A stretch of 64,000 nt of DNA. It comes from VRUE01 sp963732225. Its GTDB lineage: Bacteria; Actinomycetota; Thermoleophilia; Solirubrobacterales; 70-9. The stretch is from positions 62,001 to 126,000 of the forward strand of contig CAVSYR010000005.1 in the NCBI GenBank assembly GCA_963732225.1, given 5' to 3'. Position 1 is the stretch's first letter; each line of letters starts with the position of its first letter. The notes beneath the pieces are model-generated. The model had not been told where the DNA came from. It searched no databases and was given only the letters and a program-made list of their open reading frames with translations. Made by a program: the position numbers and the translations under genes. Positions 1-8,179 of the stretch are shown one piece after another.

Positions 1-2
1 CA

Positions 3-1226
3 CCGGCGGCGCTGGGCGCGACCAAAGAGGGGATTCGCTGGCACTTCGACTTCATGGGCGCGAGCCGCTGGTTCTTCACCATCTCCGGCGTGATCCTGCT
101 GGTCGGCGCTCTGTCCCTGGCGACGAAGCAGCTCAACCTCGGCATCGACTTCAAGTCGGGCACTCGGGTCGAAGTCGCGTTGGTGCAGCAGACGAACGAG
201 GAAGCTGTGCGTGAAACGCTCGACAGCGCGGGCATTTCCGGGGGCGAGGTGCAGAAAGTGAGCAACCCCGGCCTCGGCGACAACGCCTATCTGATCCAGT
301 CGAAGACGCTTGAACCGAGTCAGATCAACCAGCTGCAAAAAAAGCTGGAAAAGGAATACGGGATCGCGTCCAACGGCTTCAACAGCACCAGCGTCGGCCC
401 CACCTTCGGCACCACCGTGGCCAACAGCGCCCGCAACGCCCTGATCTTCTCGCTGCTGATCATCTGCGCCTACATCGCCTTCCGCTTCGATCCGAAATTC
501 GCGGTGCCGGTGCTGATTGCGATCTTCCACGACATCTTGATCACGGCCGGCATCTACTCACTGACCGGACGAGAAGTGAGCGCCGGGACCGTCGCTGCCT
601 TCCTCACCATCCTCGGCTACTCGCTCTACGACACGATCATCGTCTTCGACCGAATACGCGAGAACATGCCGCGCATGCCGCGAGCTGCGTTCTCGCAGAT
701 CGTCAACCGCTCGATGAGCGAGGTGCTGACCCGCTCGCTGGCAACCAGCTTCACCACCCTGCTCTCGGTGGTCTGCCTGCTGATCTTCGGCGGCGCCACC
801 CTGCAGGACTTCGCCTTCGCGATGATGATCGGGATCATCTCCGGCACTTACTCGTCGATCTTCATCGCCTCGCCGGTGCTGACCGCCTGGAAGGAACGCG
901 AGCCCGGCTTCATCCGCCGCCGCGAGCGGATCGTCGCGATCGACGGCAACGTGCCGGCTTTCGCCGAAGAGGGCGATCTGGCGATGCTCGCCGACGATGG
1001 CGAGAGCGACGTCGAGATCGAGGAGGAGGCTGCGGCGCAACGCGAGGCACAGCCCAAGGCCGGAGCCGCGGCGACCGCAGAGCCGCCGGCCGAAGGCGAC
1101 GGCGGTAAACCGTCCAGCAATGGCGAGCCCCCCGCCACCGATCCGGAGGCTGTGGCTCGCCACGAGCGCGATGAGAAGCGCCGCGCCCGCCGCCAGCAGC
1201 GGCGCAAACACGGGAGGAAGCGCTGA
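3..1226 (+). CDS. secF: Protein translocase subunit SecF (5' end cut by window edge)
   Basis: Membrane subunit of the SecDF complex, which uses the proton gradient to help the SecYEG channel export proteins. The frame is open to the left edge, so the true start may lie outside; an in-frame ATG is at 54. Just after it come a first membrane segment and the SecF-typical LNLGIDFKSGTRVEV stretch. Five further hydrophobic segments follow in the C-terminal half, including the family-typical region around ILGYSLYDTIIVFDRIREN. The last ~100 residues are a charged, low-complexity cytoplasmic tail rich in E, A, P, K and R, longer than usual for SecF. The residues upstream of the ATG (EGIRWHFDF) also look like SecF, so either an upstream start or a SecD-SecF fusion is possible. 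The stop overlaps the next start (TGATG). Confidence 0.93.
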   Translation, partial: PAALGATKEGIRWHFDFMGASRWFFTISGVILLVGALSLATKQLNLGIDFKSGTRVEVALVQQTNEEAVRETLDSAGISGGEVQKVSNPGLGDNAYLIQSKTLEPSQINQLQKKLEKEYGIASNGFNSTSVGPTFGTTVANSARNALIFSLLIICAYIAFRFDPKFAVPVLIAIFHDILITAGIYSLTGREVSAGTVAAFLTILGYSLYDTIIVFDRIRENMPRMPRAAFSQIVNRSMSEVLTRSLATSFTTLLSVVCLLIFGGATLQDFAFAMMIGIISGTYSSIFIASPVLTAWKEREPGFIRRRERIVAIDGNVPAFAEEGDLAMLADDGESDVEIEEEAAAQREAQPKAGAAATAEPPAEGDGGKPSSNGEPPATDPEAVARHERDEKRRARRQQRRKHGRKR

Positions 1227-1492
1227 TGTCGATACTCGTCTACTTCACGATGGGCATTGCCCTCTGGCACTTCACGGTCTTCCTGCCCGAGCGCTTCTGG
1301 CAGGGCATCGTCGGCGCCTTCCTCGGCGCCACGATCGGTGCCGTCGCCTTCGGCGGCATCGTCGAGATCATCAGTGGCAAGGGCGTCGGCGAGACCGATA
1401 TCACCACCGCCCTGATCGCGATCCCCGGCGTCGCGATCGGCCTCGCGATCGTCTGGGCGATCGGCGTGCGCCAAGAACGCCTCGCCGAGTAG
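1226..1492 (+). CDS. Small integral membrane protein
   Basis: An 88-residue protein of unknown function. It has about three hydrophobic segments: one at the N-terminus (ILVYFTMGIALWHFTVFL), a glycine/alanine-rich one in the middle (GIVGAFLGATIGAVAFGGIV) and one at the C-terminus (IPGVAIGLAIVWAIGV). The start overlaps the secF stop as TGATG, and a GGGAGG ribosome site lies inside the secF tail, so it is probably translationally coupled to secF. This suggests, but does not prove, a role at the membrane near the Sec machinery. Confidence 0.75.
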   Translation: MSILVYFTMGIALWHFTVFLPERFWQGIVGAFLGATIGAVAFGGIVEIISGKGVGETDITTALIAIPGVAIGLAIVWAIGVRQERLAE

Positions 1493-1574
1493 CGCTCCCA
1501 GTCACAAAAAGGTCCTGCTCTTTGCGGTCTTTTCGGGCCGAAAGGGAGTCCGACGGGATTCTTAGCCTGCTTTC

Positions 1575-4067
1575 GTGGCGAAGACCCTGCACGCTTACAA
1601 GGCGAAGCCCTACGCCTATGAGGAGGCACAGGCGCTCTCGGCCGAGCTGGGGCTGAGCGAGCCGGTGGCGATCGCCCTGGTCCGGCGCGGCTATCGCACG
1701 CCGGAGGAAGCACGGGCTTTTCTCGCCGCTGATGAGTGGCACGAGCCAGAGGAGTTCGCGGCGATGGGCCCGATCGTGGAACGGGTCTTGGCTGCCGTGG
1801 CAGAAGGCAACCGGATCACGGTGCACGGCGATTTCGACGTCGACGGGGTCTGTGCGACGACGATCTTGGTCAGCACGCTGCGTGAGCTTGGGGCCGAGTG
1901 CGACTGGTTGATCCCGGATCGGCTCACCGATGGGTATGGGCTCAGCGCGGACAACGTGCGCAAGTTGGCCGAGCGGGGCACTTCGTTGATCGTTACGGCT
2001 GACTGCGGGATCACGGCGGTTGACGAGGTGGAACTGGCAAAGCAGCTCGGGATGGAGGTGGTCGTTACAGATCACCATCAGGCCGGCGAGGGGTTGCCGG
2101 ACTGTCCGATTCTTCACCCGGAGCTGGATGAGGGGTATCCGTTTGCTGAGTTGTGCGGGACTGCCGTTGCGTGGAAGCTCGCAACCGCCCTGCGGGGGGC
2201 GGCCGGGATGGGGTCCTCAAAACGCTCGGCGGGAGCCTCGCTTGAGTGTTTTGAGGACCCCATCCCGGCCGCCTCTCACGACACCGATCTCGATCTTGTG
2301 GCGCTGGCGACGGTTGCCGATTTGGTGCCACTCGTAGGGGAGAACCGCACTCTGGTGAAGCGGGGGCTCGAAGAGGTGCGGCGGGCTCGGAGGCCGGGTC
2401 TTAGGGCGCTGATCGCGGCCGCTAAATGCGAGCCGACACGGCTCGACGAGGGTGATCTGGCTTTCAAGCTGGCGCCGCGAATCAATGCGGCGGGGAGGCT
2501 GTATCGGGCAGACGCTGGTGTCGAGCTGTTTCTCACTGACGACGATGCGCGGGCGGCTGAGATCGCCAATGAGCTGAGCCGGGCTAATGGTGAGCGGCGG
2601 GCTACTGAGCGGGAGGTCGCGAATGAGGCCGAGGCGGCGCTGCGGGATCTGCCCGATGATCTGCACGAGGCGTCGGGGCTGGTCGTCGCGGGGGAGGGGT
2701 GGCATCCCGGCGTGATCGGGATCGTTGCTTCGCGACTGGTGGAGCGGTATCACCGGCCCGTTGTGGTGATCTCACTCGAGGCGGACGGGTCAGGGCGCGG
2801 ATCGGGCCGAAGCATTCCGGGCTTTGACCTGCTCGCGGGCTTGGAGGCTTGCTCGGATTTCCTCGGCAGCTTCGGTGGACACAAGGCTGCTGCGGGCCTC
2901 GAGCTGAAGGCCGGACAGCTGACGGCCTTTCGTGAGGCCTTTGCCGCTCACGCGAACAGCGTGTTGGGGCCAGAGGATCTGAAGCGGACGGAGCGGATTG
3001 ATGCGGTTGTCGGTGGCGCTTCGCTGGGGTTGGATTTGGCTGAAGAGCTGAAGCAATTGGCACCGTTTGGGATGGGGAACCCTGGGGTGCGGTTGCTGGT
3101 TCCGTCAGCGCGGGTGCGGGATGTGCGGACGATGGGGGAAGGCAAGCACGCGCGGTTCAGCTTGCACAGTGGGTCCCATAAGGCGCTTGGGGTGGCCTTT
3201 GGGCGGCCGTCGCTTGGTGTTGGCGAGGACGATCCGGTTGACGTTGCCGTACGGCTTGAAGTGAACCACTGGAACGGGGCGGTTGAGCCGCAGGTGGTGT
3301 TGGGCGAGCTCTACCCGCGTGCCGCCGAGGAGAAGGTGCTCGAGGCAGCTCAGTGGTGGCAGCGTTTCGATGCCGAGTTGGGGCGGGATCCGGTCGCGCG
3401 GCCGGAGCTCGATCCGGAAGTTGCTGGTGATTTTCAGCGCCAGGCTTGCGTCAGCGCCAACGCGCCCGCGGCTGTGATCAGCGAGCTCGCCTCCTGTGGT
3501 GGTGAGGTCCTGGCGCTCACCGCTGACGCGGGGCTTCGCGCCGGCATGGCCTGCGAGGGAGCGCGCGTGGCTGACTACGCGGAGCTGGAGCGCGACCCCG
3601 AACTGGTCGCGGACTTCGACCACGTGGTCCTCGTCGATCCGCCGCCGAGCGCCGATCTGCTGGCGCTTGCCTCACGCAGCCCGGTCGAGGGCGCCTACCT
3701 GCACCGGGTCTGGGGTGAGGCCGAGTGGCGTTTCGCGCTCAGCGCCGCGGCGGCGCAACTGGCTCAGCGCCCGACCCTGATCGGGCTCTTCCGCGACCTG
3801 CGCGAAGCGGGCGAGGCGAGTGGGGAGGAGCTGCGCGAGGCCCTGGCCGGCAGTGCGCCGCAGGCGCGCAGTCCCGAGACCGCGGCCCGCTGTTTCCGCA
3901 TACTCGGCGAGCTTGGCCTGGTGCAGGGGGAGCCCGCCGCTGGCGGCGGGGTGGTGGGGGTCGTATCCTCAGAAGGGACAGATCTGGAGCGCTCGGCGTC
4001 ATACCGCGCCTACAGCGCCCGCCACGAGGAGGCTCGCCAATACCTCGAAGCACACCGACAACCGTAG
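1575..4067 (+). CDS. recJ: Single-stranded-DNA-specific exonuclease RecJ
   Basis: 5'-3' exonuclease of the DHH superfamily used in recombination and mismatch or excision repair. A GTG start gives 830 residues. DHH-domain metal-binding motifs are visible: DFDVDG near residue 86, TADCGIT near 140 and TDHHQ near 165. The DHHA1-type nucleic-acid-binding motif FGGHKAAAG follows near 435, then an OB-like region. The C-terminal ~250 residues are an extension beyond the compact RecJ core, as in other long Gram-positive forms. The stretch encoding about residues 208-233, in the linker before DLVALATVADLVPL, is made of a perfect palindromic DNA element (separate entry). Third-position base use in the middle of the gene (roughly 1.9-3.4 kb) is visibly richer in GTT, TTG and GGG codons than its ends. 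Confidence 0.95.
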   Translation: MAKTLHAYKAKPYAYEEAQALSAELGLSEPVAIALVRRGYRTPEEARAFLAADEWHEPEEFAAMGPIVERVLAAVAEGNRITVHGDFDVDGVCATTILVSTLRELGAECDWLIPDRLTDGYGLSADNVRKLAERGTSLIVTADCGITAVDEVELAKQLGMEVVVTDHHQAGEGLPDCPILHPELDEGYPFAELCGTAVAWKLATALRGAAGMGSSKRSAGASLECFEDPIPAASHDTDLDLVALATVADLVPLVGENRTLVKRGLEEVRRARRPGLRALIAAAKCEPTRLDEGDLAFKLAPRINAAGRLYRADAGVELFLTDDDARAAEIANELSRANGERRATEREVANEAEAALRDLPDDLHEASGLVVAGEGWHPGVIGIVASRLVERYHRPVVVISLEADGSGRGSGRSIPGFDLLAGLEACSDFLGSFGGHKAAAGLELKAGQLTAFREAFAAHANSVLGPEDLKRTERIDAVVGGASLGLDLAEELKQLAPFGMGNPGVRLLVPSARVRDVRTMGEGKHARFSLHSGSHKALGVAFGRPSLGVGEDDPVDVAVRLEVNHWNGAVEPQVVLGELYPRAAEEKVLEAAQWWQRFDAELGRDPVARPELDPEVAGDFQRQACVSANAPAAVISELASCGGEVLALTADAGLRAGMACEGARVADYAELERDPELVADFDHVVLVDPPPSADLLALASRSPVEGAYLHRVWGEAEWRFALSAAAAQLAQRPTLIGLFRDLREAGEASGEELREALAGSAPQARSPETAARCFRILGELGLVQGEPAAGGGVVGVVSSEGTDLERSASYRAYSARHEEARQYLEAHRQP
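2198..2273. repeat. Palindromic element inserted in frame in recJ
   Basis: Two 26-base arms (2198-2223 and 2248-2273) are perfect reverse complements by eye. Each contains GGATGGGGTCCTCAAAAC or its complement. The 24-base centre extends the stem by about three more pairs after one G.T mismatch. The element keeps the recJ frame open and encodes a Gly/Ser/Ala-rich linker between two conserved blocks of the DHH domain. It looks like a REP/MITE-type or Rickettsia-palindrome-like insertion. No second copy was noticed in the window. Confidence 0.85.
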
Positions 4068-4165
4068 CCAGCCAGGAGCTCCTGGCTGATCTCTTTGCCG
4101 TAGTCGAGGAGTTCGACTCCTCGAATGGGTCTGACGCTGGCGCCAATGGCGACGGCGGCGTTGCC

Positions 4166-6304
4166 GTGTCGGTTGCGGCGATCGATCGCATCGCGATCAA
4201 GCACGCCTTCGATTTCGCCTGCGACCGCCACGCCGACCAGCTGCGCCACTCCGGTGATGAGTTCATCACCCACCCCGTGGGCGTCGCCCAGATCTGCGCC
4301 GGCATGCGACTCGACACCGAGACGCTCTGCGCCGCCCTGCTCCACGACACGGTCGAGGACACCAGCGCCAGCCTCGAGGAGATCCAGGCCGAGTTCGGCG
4401 AGGAGATCGCCCAGCTCGTCGACGGCGTCACCAAGCTGACCGGGATCGCCTTCGAGAGCCGCGACGAGCGCCAGGCGGAGAACTACCGCAAGATGATGGT
4501 GGCGATGGCCACTGACGTCAGGGTGATCCTGATCAAGTTGGCCGACCGCCTGCACAACATGCGCACGCTGGGCGCCCTGCCCAAGCAGAAGCAGATGTCG
4601 AAGTCGCGCGAGACGCTGGAAATCTACGCGCCGCTCGCCCACCGACTGGGAATCCACGCGATCAAGTGGGAGCTCGAGGACCTTGCCTTCGCCACCCTGC
4701 ACCCGCGCAAGTACGCCGAGATCAAGCAGCTCGTCTCCCAGCAGCGCAACGAGCGCGAGGTCTACGTCGAAGACGCCGGCAAGTTCCTCTCCGGCGAGCT
4801 GCTCGACGTCGGCATCGAGGCTGACATCTCCGGCCGCGCCAAGCACTTCTACTCGATCTACACGAAGATGACCAAGAAGGGCCGCGAGTTCAACGAGATC
4901 TTCGACCTGACCGCGATGCGGGTGATCGTCGGCTCGGTCAAGGACTGCTACGGCGCGATCGGCGTCATCCACTCGCTCTGGAAGCCGCTGCCCGGCCGCT
5001 TCAAGGACTTCGTCGCGATGCCGAAGGCCAACATGTACCAGGCGCTGCACACGACCGTGATCGGGCCGGAAGGCAAGCCGCTGGAGATCCAGATCCGCAC
5101 CGAGGAGATGCACAGCCTCGCCGAGTACGGGATCGCCGCCCACGTCGCCTACAAGGAGGGTGCCGCCGCCGATCCGCGCAAGGAGAAGATGACCTGGCTG
5201 CGCCAGCTGGTCGAGGCCGAGGGCGAGCAGGACCCGGCCGAGTTCCTCGAGTCGCTCAAGGTCGACCTCTTCGAGGACGAAGTCTTCGTCTTCACCCCCA
5301 AGGGCGAAGTGAAGAACCTCTCGGCTGGCTCGACCCCGCTCGACTTCGCCTACGCGGTCCACACCGACGTCGGGCACGCCTGCGTTGGCGCAAAGGTCAA
5401 TGGCTCGATCGTGCCGCTGCACTACCAGCTGCGCTCGGGCGACATCGTCGAGGTGCTGACCGCGAAGCAGAAGCGCGGCCCCTCGCGCGACTGGCTGAAG
5501 CTGGTGCGGACGAGCCGGGCCCGCAACAAGATCCGCGCCTTCTTCAAGGAGGAGAGCCGCGAGGACGCCGAGAAAAAGGGCCGCGAAGGGCTGGAGGAAG
5601 CGCTGCGCACGCGCGGTTTGCCGATGCAGAAAGTCGCCGCCTCACCGCTGCTGGTCGACGTGATCCGCGAGATGGGCTTCCGCAAGGCGACCGAGTTCTA
5701 CATCGCCCTCGGCCAGGGCAAAGTCTCGACCAAGGCGGTCGCCAACAAGCTGATGCAGCGACTGAAGGCGGGGGAGGCGGTTGAGGACACCGACCCGCTC
5801 GGACTCGCCGGCGGTCATCGCGAGGACAAGGCGCGGCGGACCAAGGATGCCTCCAACTACGGGATCAGCGTCAAGGGCGCCGAGAACGTCGCAGTGCGGC
5901 TGGCAAAGTGCTGCCGCCCCGTCCCCGGCGACGATATAGCGGGTTATGTATCCCTCGGCCGCGGGATCACCATCCACCGCACCGACTGCAAGAACATGAA
6001 GGCGCTGAAGCGGGCGCCGGAAAGGTTCGTCGACGTCAGCTGGGACGGCGAGAACGAGTCCTCCTACCGGGTCGAGCTGCAGATCGACGCCTACGATCGC
6101 ACTCGCCTGCTCGAGGACCTCTCGCGCACCTTCTCGGAGGCCGGCATCAACATCATCGGCGCCAGTTGCACGACCAACCACCCGATGGTCAAAAACACCT
6201 TCGTGATCGAGGTCGGCGATACCGAGCAGCTGAAGCAGTGCATCGCCCGCCTGCGCAACGTCGAGTCGGTCTTCGACGCCTATCGGATCACCCCGGCGGC
6301 CTAG
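4166..6304 (+). CDS. rel: Bifunctional (p)ppGpp synthetase/hydrolase (Rel/SpoT family)
   Basis: Makes and degrades the stringent-response alarmone (p)ppGpp. Domains in order, numbered from the chosen start: HD hydrolase (about 15-150, with LLHDTVEDT and KLADRLHNMRT), synthetase (about 190-345, with RAKHFYSIYTKM and MPKANMYQALHTTVIGPEG), TGS (about 370-435, from VFVFTPKGEV), a zinc-finger/CC-type region with AKCCRPVPGDDIAGYVSLG, and a C-terminal ACT domain (from about 633). Both catalytic halves look intact, so a bifunctional enzyme is expected. The frame is open far into recJ, but the only standard start after the recJ stop is GTG at 4166, which gives 712 residues. That GTG has no clear ribosome site. 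A CTG next to AGGAG at about 4081 would add 28 residues (LADLFAVVEEFD region) and is a possible non-standard start. Confidence 0.93.
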   Translation: MSVAAIDRIAIKHAFDFACDRHADQLRHSGDEFITHPVGVAQICAGMRLDTETLCAALLHDTVEDTSASLEEIQAEFGEEIAQLVDGVTKLTGIAFESRDERQAENYRKMMVAMATDVRVILIKLADRLHNMRTLGALPKQKQMSKSRETLEIYAPLAHRLGIHAIKWELEDLAFATLHPRKYAEIKQLVSQQRNEREVYVEDAGKFLSGELLDVGIEADISGRAKHFYSIYTKMTKKGREFNEIFDLTAMRVIVGSVKDCYGAIGVIHSLWKPLPGRFKDFVAMPKANMYQALHTTVIGPEGKPLEIQIRTEEMHSLAEYGIAAHVAYKEGAAADPRKEKMTWLRQLVEAEGEQDPAEFLESLKVDLFEDEVFVFTPKGEVKNLSAGSTPLDFAYAVHTDVGHACVGAKVNGSIVPLHYQLRSGDIVEVLTAKQKRGPSRDWLKLVRTSRARNKIRAFFKEESREDAEKKGREGLEEALRTRGLPMQKVAASPLLVDVIREMGFRKATEFYIALGQGKVSTKAVANKLMQRLKAGEAVEDTDPLGLAGGHREDKARRTKDASNYGISVKGAENVAVRLAKCCRPVPGDDIAGYVSLGRGITIHRTDCKNMKALKRAPERFVDVSWDGENESSYRVELQIDAYDRTRLLEDLSRTFSEAGINIIGASCTTNHPMVKNTFVIEVGDTEQLKQCIARLRNVESVFDAYRITPAA

Positions 6305-6367
6305 CGCCCCGGTCGTTGGCCGAACTGGTCATTTACCTTCAGTTAGATCATCGTTCTTGTCTAAAGC

Positions 6368-6397
6368 TTGCCGATCTCGGGTAGGGAGAGATAGGAT
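6368..6397 (+). promoter_or_regulatory. Possible sigma-70-type promoter
   Basis: TTGCCG (6368-6373), an 18-base spacer and TAGGAT (6392-6397) lie in the 142-base gap between rel and the small gene starting at 6447. This would give a leader of about 40 bases. It is an inference from hexamer similarity only. Confidence 0.25.
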
Positions 6398-6446
6398 TGG
6401 CCAGCGGGCCAAGCTAGGCGGTGGCAATGGGGAGGAGGGATCGGTA

Positions 6447-6818
6447 GTGACAACGGTCAGGGTGAGGTTGGGTGCGTTCGCTGGCGGCATGCTGGCCTGG
6501 AAGCACCAGCGCGATGCTGGTTCGGATGATGGTGCTCAGCCGAATTCCGACGACGTGCTCAAGGTGATCCGCTTCTATCTGAAGGAAAAAGGCAGCGGTG
6601 GGGCCGGTTGGTCTTACCCGGACCTTCTTCGCGCGGGTAGCCCCGAGGAGGAGATCGAGGTCGAGCTCGAGATCGAGGACGCGCTTTGGCGCGAGATGAG
6701 GGCGGAGGCCTCGCGGCAACGCGTCAGCGTCACCCAACTGCTCGAGCACGCTGCCCTCTATTACGCCGCCGAGCTCGATGCGGGACGCCTCACCGAGCGG
6801 ATTCTCGACGAGGGCTGA
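6447..6818 (+). CDS. Small protein of a two-member family, possibly ribbon-helix-helix-like
   Basis: A 123-residue protein without a recognised name. The GTG start at 6447 follows GGGGAGGAGGG and is supported by alignment of its N-terminus (VRVRLGAFAGG) with the paralog at 7774 (VKIPLGTFACNG). The middle is hydrophilic. The C-terminal part has a short strand, EVELEIEDALWREM, followed by two helices (EASRQRVSVTQLLEHAALYYAAEL); this resembles a ribbon-helix-helix DNA-binding fold, but that is inference. It lies just upstream of, and convergent with, the ECF sigma factor gene at 6828-7451, and the paralog sits on the other side of that gene. A role linked to the sigma factor is possible but unproven. 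Confidence 0.72.
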   Translation: MTTVRVRLGAFAGGMLAWKHQRDAGSDDGAQPNSDDVLKVIRFYLKEKGSGGAGWSYPDLLRAGSPEEEIEVELEIEDALWREMRAEASRQRVSVTQLLEHAALYYAAELDAGRLTERILDEG

Positions 6819-6827
6819 GGCGGCGGA

Positions 6828-7451
6828 CTAAACGCTGGGCGCCACCACTGGTGAAGCGCCCAGTTCGGTGAGCTTGGCCTGCAGGGTACGACGGCCGCGA
6901 TGGTGAAGGCCGTGCACGGAGCTCTCTGACTTTTTTAGCGTGGCGGCGATTTCAACCGGAGAGAGGCCGGCGATGTGGCGGAGGATGAGTACCTCGCGCT
7001 GATCTTCGGGCAACTCCTCGAGGGCGAGGCGAAGATCGCGGCCGCGCTCCTGGCCCATCTGGGCCTGGCCGCTATCGGTAAGGCGCACTTCCTCGGTCGG
7101 CACCGCACGCCTGGCGCGCAGATGGTCCAGGGAGGCGTTACGGGCTACCCGCATGATCCAGGCGGCAAAGGGAACCTCGCGAGGCTCGTACTTGTTGATC
7201 GCCTTCATCAGCTTGGCGAAGATGTTCTGGGTGATGTCTTCGGCCTCGTGGTGGTCCTTGACGAGGCTATTGACGAAGCGTTGAACGTCTGGGGCGTAGC
7301 GCACGTAGAGGAAGTGCAAGCCCTCACTGTCGCCGGCCTGGGCGCGCTCGATTGCATCTAGGACGAGGCGGCTGTTCCCAGACCCTGAGGTGGACGCCTC
7401 GGGGAAGCCCGTCAAATTATTGGGGCGTAGCTCTGTATCACGACTGGTCAC
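6828..7451 (-). CDS. RNA polymerase sigma factor, ECF/sigma-70 family
   Basis: Directs RNA polymerase to a specific promoter set. The 207-residue protein has the two-domain ECF layout. Region 2 spans about residues 40-115 (LHFLYVRYAPDVQRFV, then HHEAEDITQNIFAKL and FAAWIMRVARNASLDHLR). Region 4 spans about 140-195 (LEELPEDQREVLILRHIAGLSPVEIAATL, with a helix-turn-helix). The GTG start at 7451 has GGGAGG six bases upstream. No anti-sigma factor gene is adjacent; both neighbours are instead paralogous small proteins of unknown function facing it. The ~15 residues before region 2 are polar and probably disordered. Confidence 0.92.
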   Translation of the reverse strand: MTSRDTELRPNNLTGFPEASTSGSGNSRLVLDAIERAQAGDSEGLHFLYVRYAPDVQRFVNSLVKDHHEAEDITQNIFAKLMKAINKYEPREVPFAAWIMRVARNASLDHLRARRAVPTEEVRLTDSGQAQMGQERGRDLRLALEELPEDQREVLILRHIAGLSPVEIAATLKKSESSVHGLHHRGRRTLQAKLTELGASPVVAPSV

Positions 7452-7773
7452 AGCGTCCTCCCGACGCGTTGTTTTGCTTTGTCTGCATTTCGGGGCTTTT
7501 TTGGCCCCTACGCTTTGGGCAAGAAACTTCTCCCAAAACGCGAACTCCTATTTTGTGAAATATCCGCAACTACCGAAAAATGTGAAGAAGCTTCGGATAG
7601 GCATGGCCCGAAGAAATAGTGGCCCTTCGTCTGAAAGTCAATGCCCAATATTCGTCTAAATCTCAGCCCCAAGGCTCAAGTGGCTGCAAATGCACAGGTA
7701 TCAGGGGCTGAAGTTAGGAGGATTGAGGGAAATGAGGTGAAAATCTTGGGCACGCCCATAGTTGTTATAGGTG
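7452..7773. promoter_or_regulatory. Divergent intergenic region, relatively AT-rich
   Basis: This 322-base gap separates the divergent sigma factor gene and the small gene at 7774. It is clearly richer in A and T than the rest of the window and should carry both promoters. An inverted repeat, TTTGGG (7514-7519) and CCCAAA (7532-7537), is spaced by 12 bases and could be an operator. GGAGG occurs at about 7716 but is not followed by a long frame. I see no RNA gene in it. Confidence 0.45.
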
Positions 7774-8112
7774 GTGCGAAACGTGAAAATCCCTCTTGGA
7801 ACATTTGCTTGCAACGGAATCAAGGCCAATCTCGACGCCGACATTGCTGCCGGTGTGCGGGCGGCCCTGAGCGACTTCACCCAGCGCCTCGAATCCGGGC
7901 GCGCACCCGTTGGCCTGCTAAGGACGCCGCTGGAGCCCATCTCCGCCGAGCAGGCGATGGTGGACCTTCGCCTGGATGAGCGCAGCTGGCAGCTCCTGAG
8001 GCGCGAGGCGCGCCGACAGGGCACGACCGTGAGCCAGCTCTCGGCCCACGCGGTCTTGGTCTACCTGGCGGATCTAGACCGATTGACCCCGCCTAGTGGC
8101 GCCACGGCCTGA
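7774..8112 (+). CDS. Small protein, paralog of the 6447 gene
   Basis: A 112-residue protein of unknown function. GTG codons occur at 7771, 7774 and 7783. The one at 7774 aligns exactly with the start of the paralog at 6447 (VRNVKIPLGTFA against VTTVRVRLGAFA), so it was chosen. The C-terminal half, VDLRLDERSWQLLRREARRQ followed by a second helix (TTVSQLSAHAVLVYLADL), repeats the strand-helix-helix pattern of the paralog and could be a ribbon-helix-helix-like domain. The region between the conserved ends differs, so the duplication is old. It is transcribed divergently from the ECF sigma gene. Confidence 0.7.
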   Translation: MRNVKIPLGTFACNGIKANLDADIAAGVRAALSDFTQRLESGRAPVGLLRTPLEPISAEQAMVDLRLDERSWQLLRREARRQGTTVSQLSAHAVLVYLADLDRLTPPSGATA

Positions 8113-8124
8113 GGTTTGTTATCA

Positions 8125-8141
8125 GGACACGTTCTGTGTCC
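8125..8141. terminator. Short hairpin between convergent genes
   Basis: GGACAC-gttct-GTGTCC forms a 6-pair stem in the gap between the gene ending at 8112 (+) and the one ending at 8180 (-). There is no T-tract. A terminator role rests mainly on position. Confidence 0.3.
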
Positions 8142-8179
8142 CTCGTGAAGTTGAGCGTTTTAACAGATGGTGCGTGCCG

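Noticed and set aside
3725..4165. N-terminal extension of Rel from an ATG inside recJ
   Set aside because: It would overlap recJ by over 340 bases and encodes Arg/Gly/Pro-rich sequence without homology.
4010..5422. 470-residue minus-strand frame opposite rel
   Set aside because: Antisense to the highly conserved HD and synthetase domains; its composition is typical of a shadow frame in GC-rich DNA.
7641..7979. Open frame overlapping the small gene at 7774 (begins MPNIRLNLSPKAQ)
   Set aside because: It runs into a frame opposed by the clear paralogy of the 7774 protein, and its second half is Arg-rich noise.
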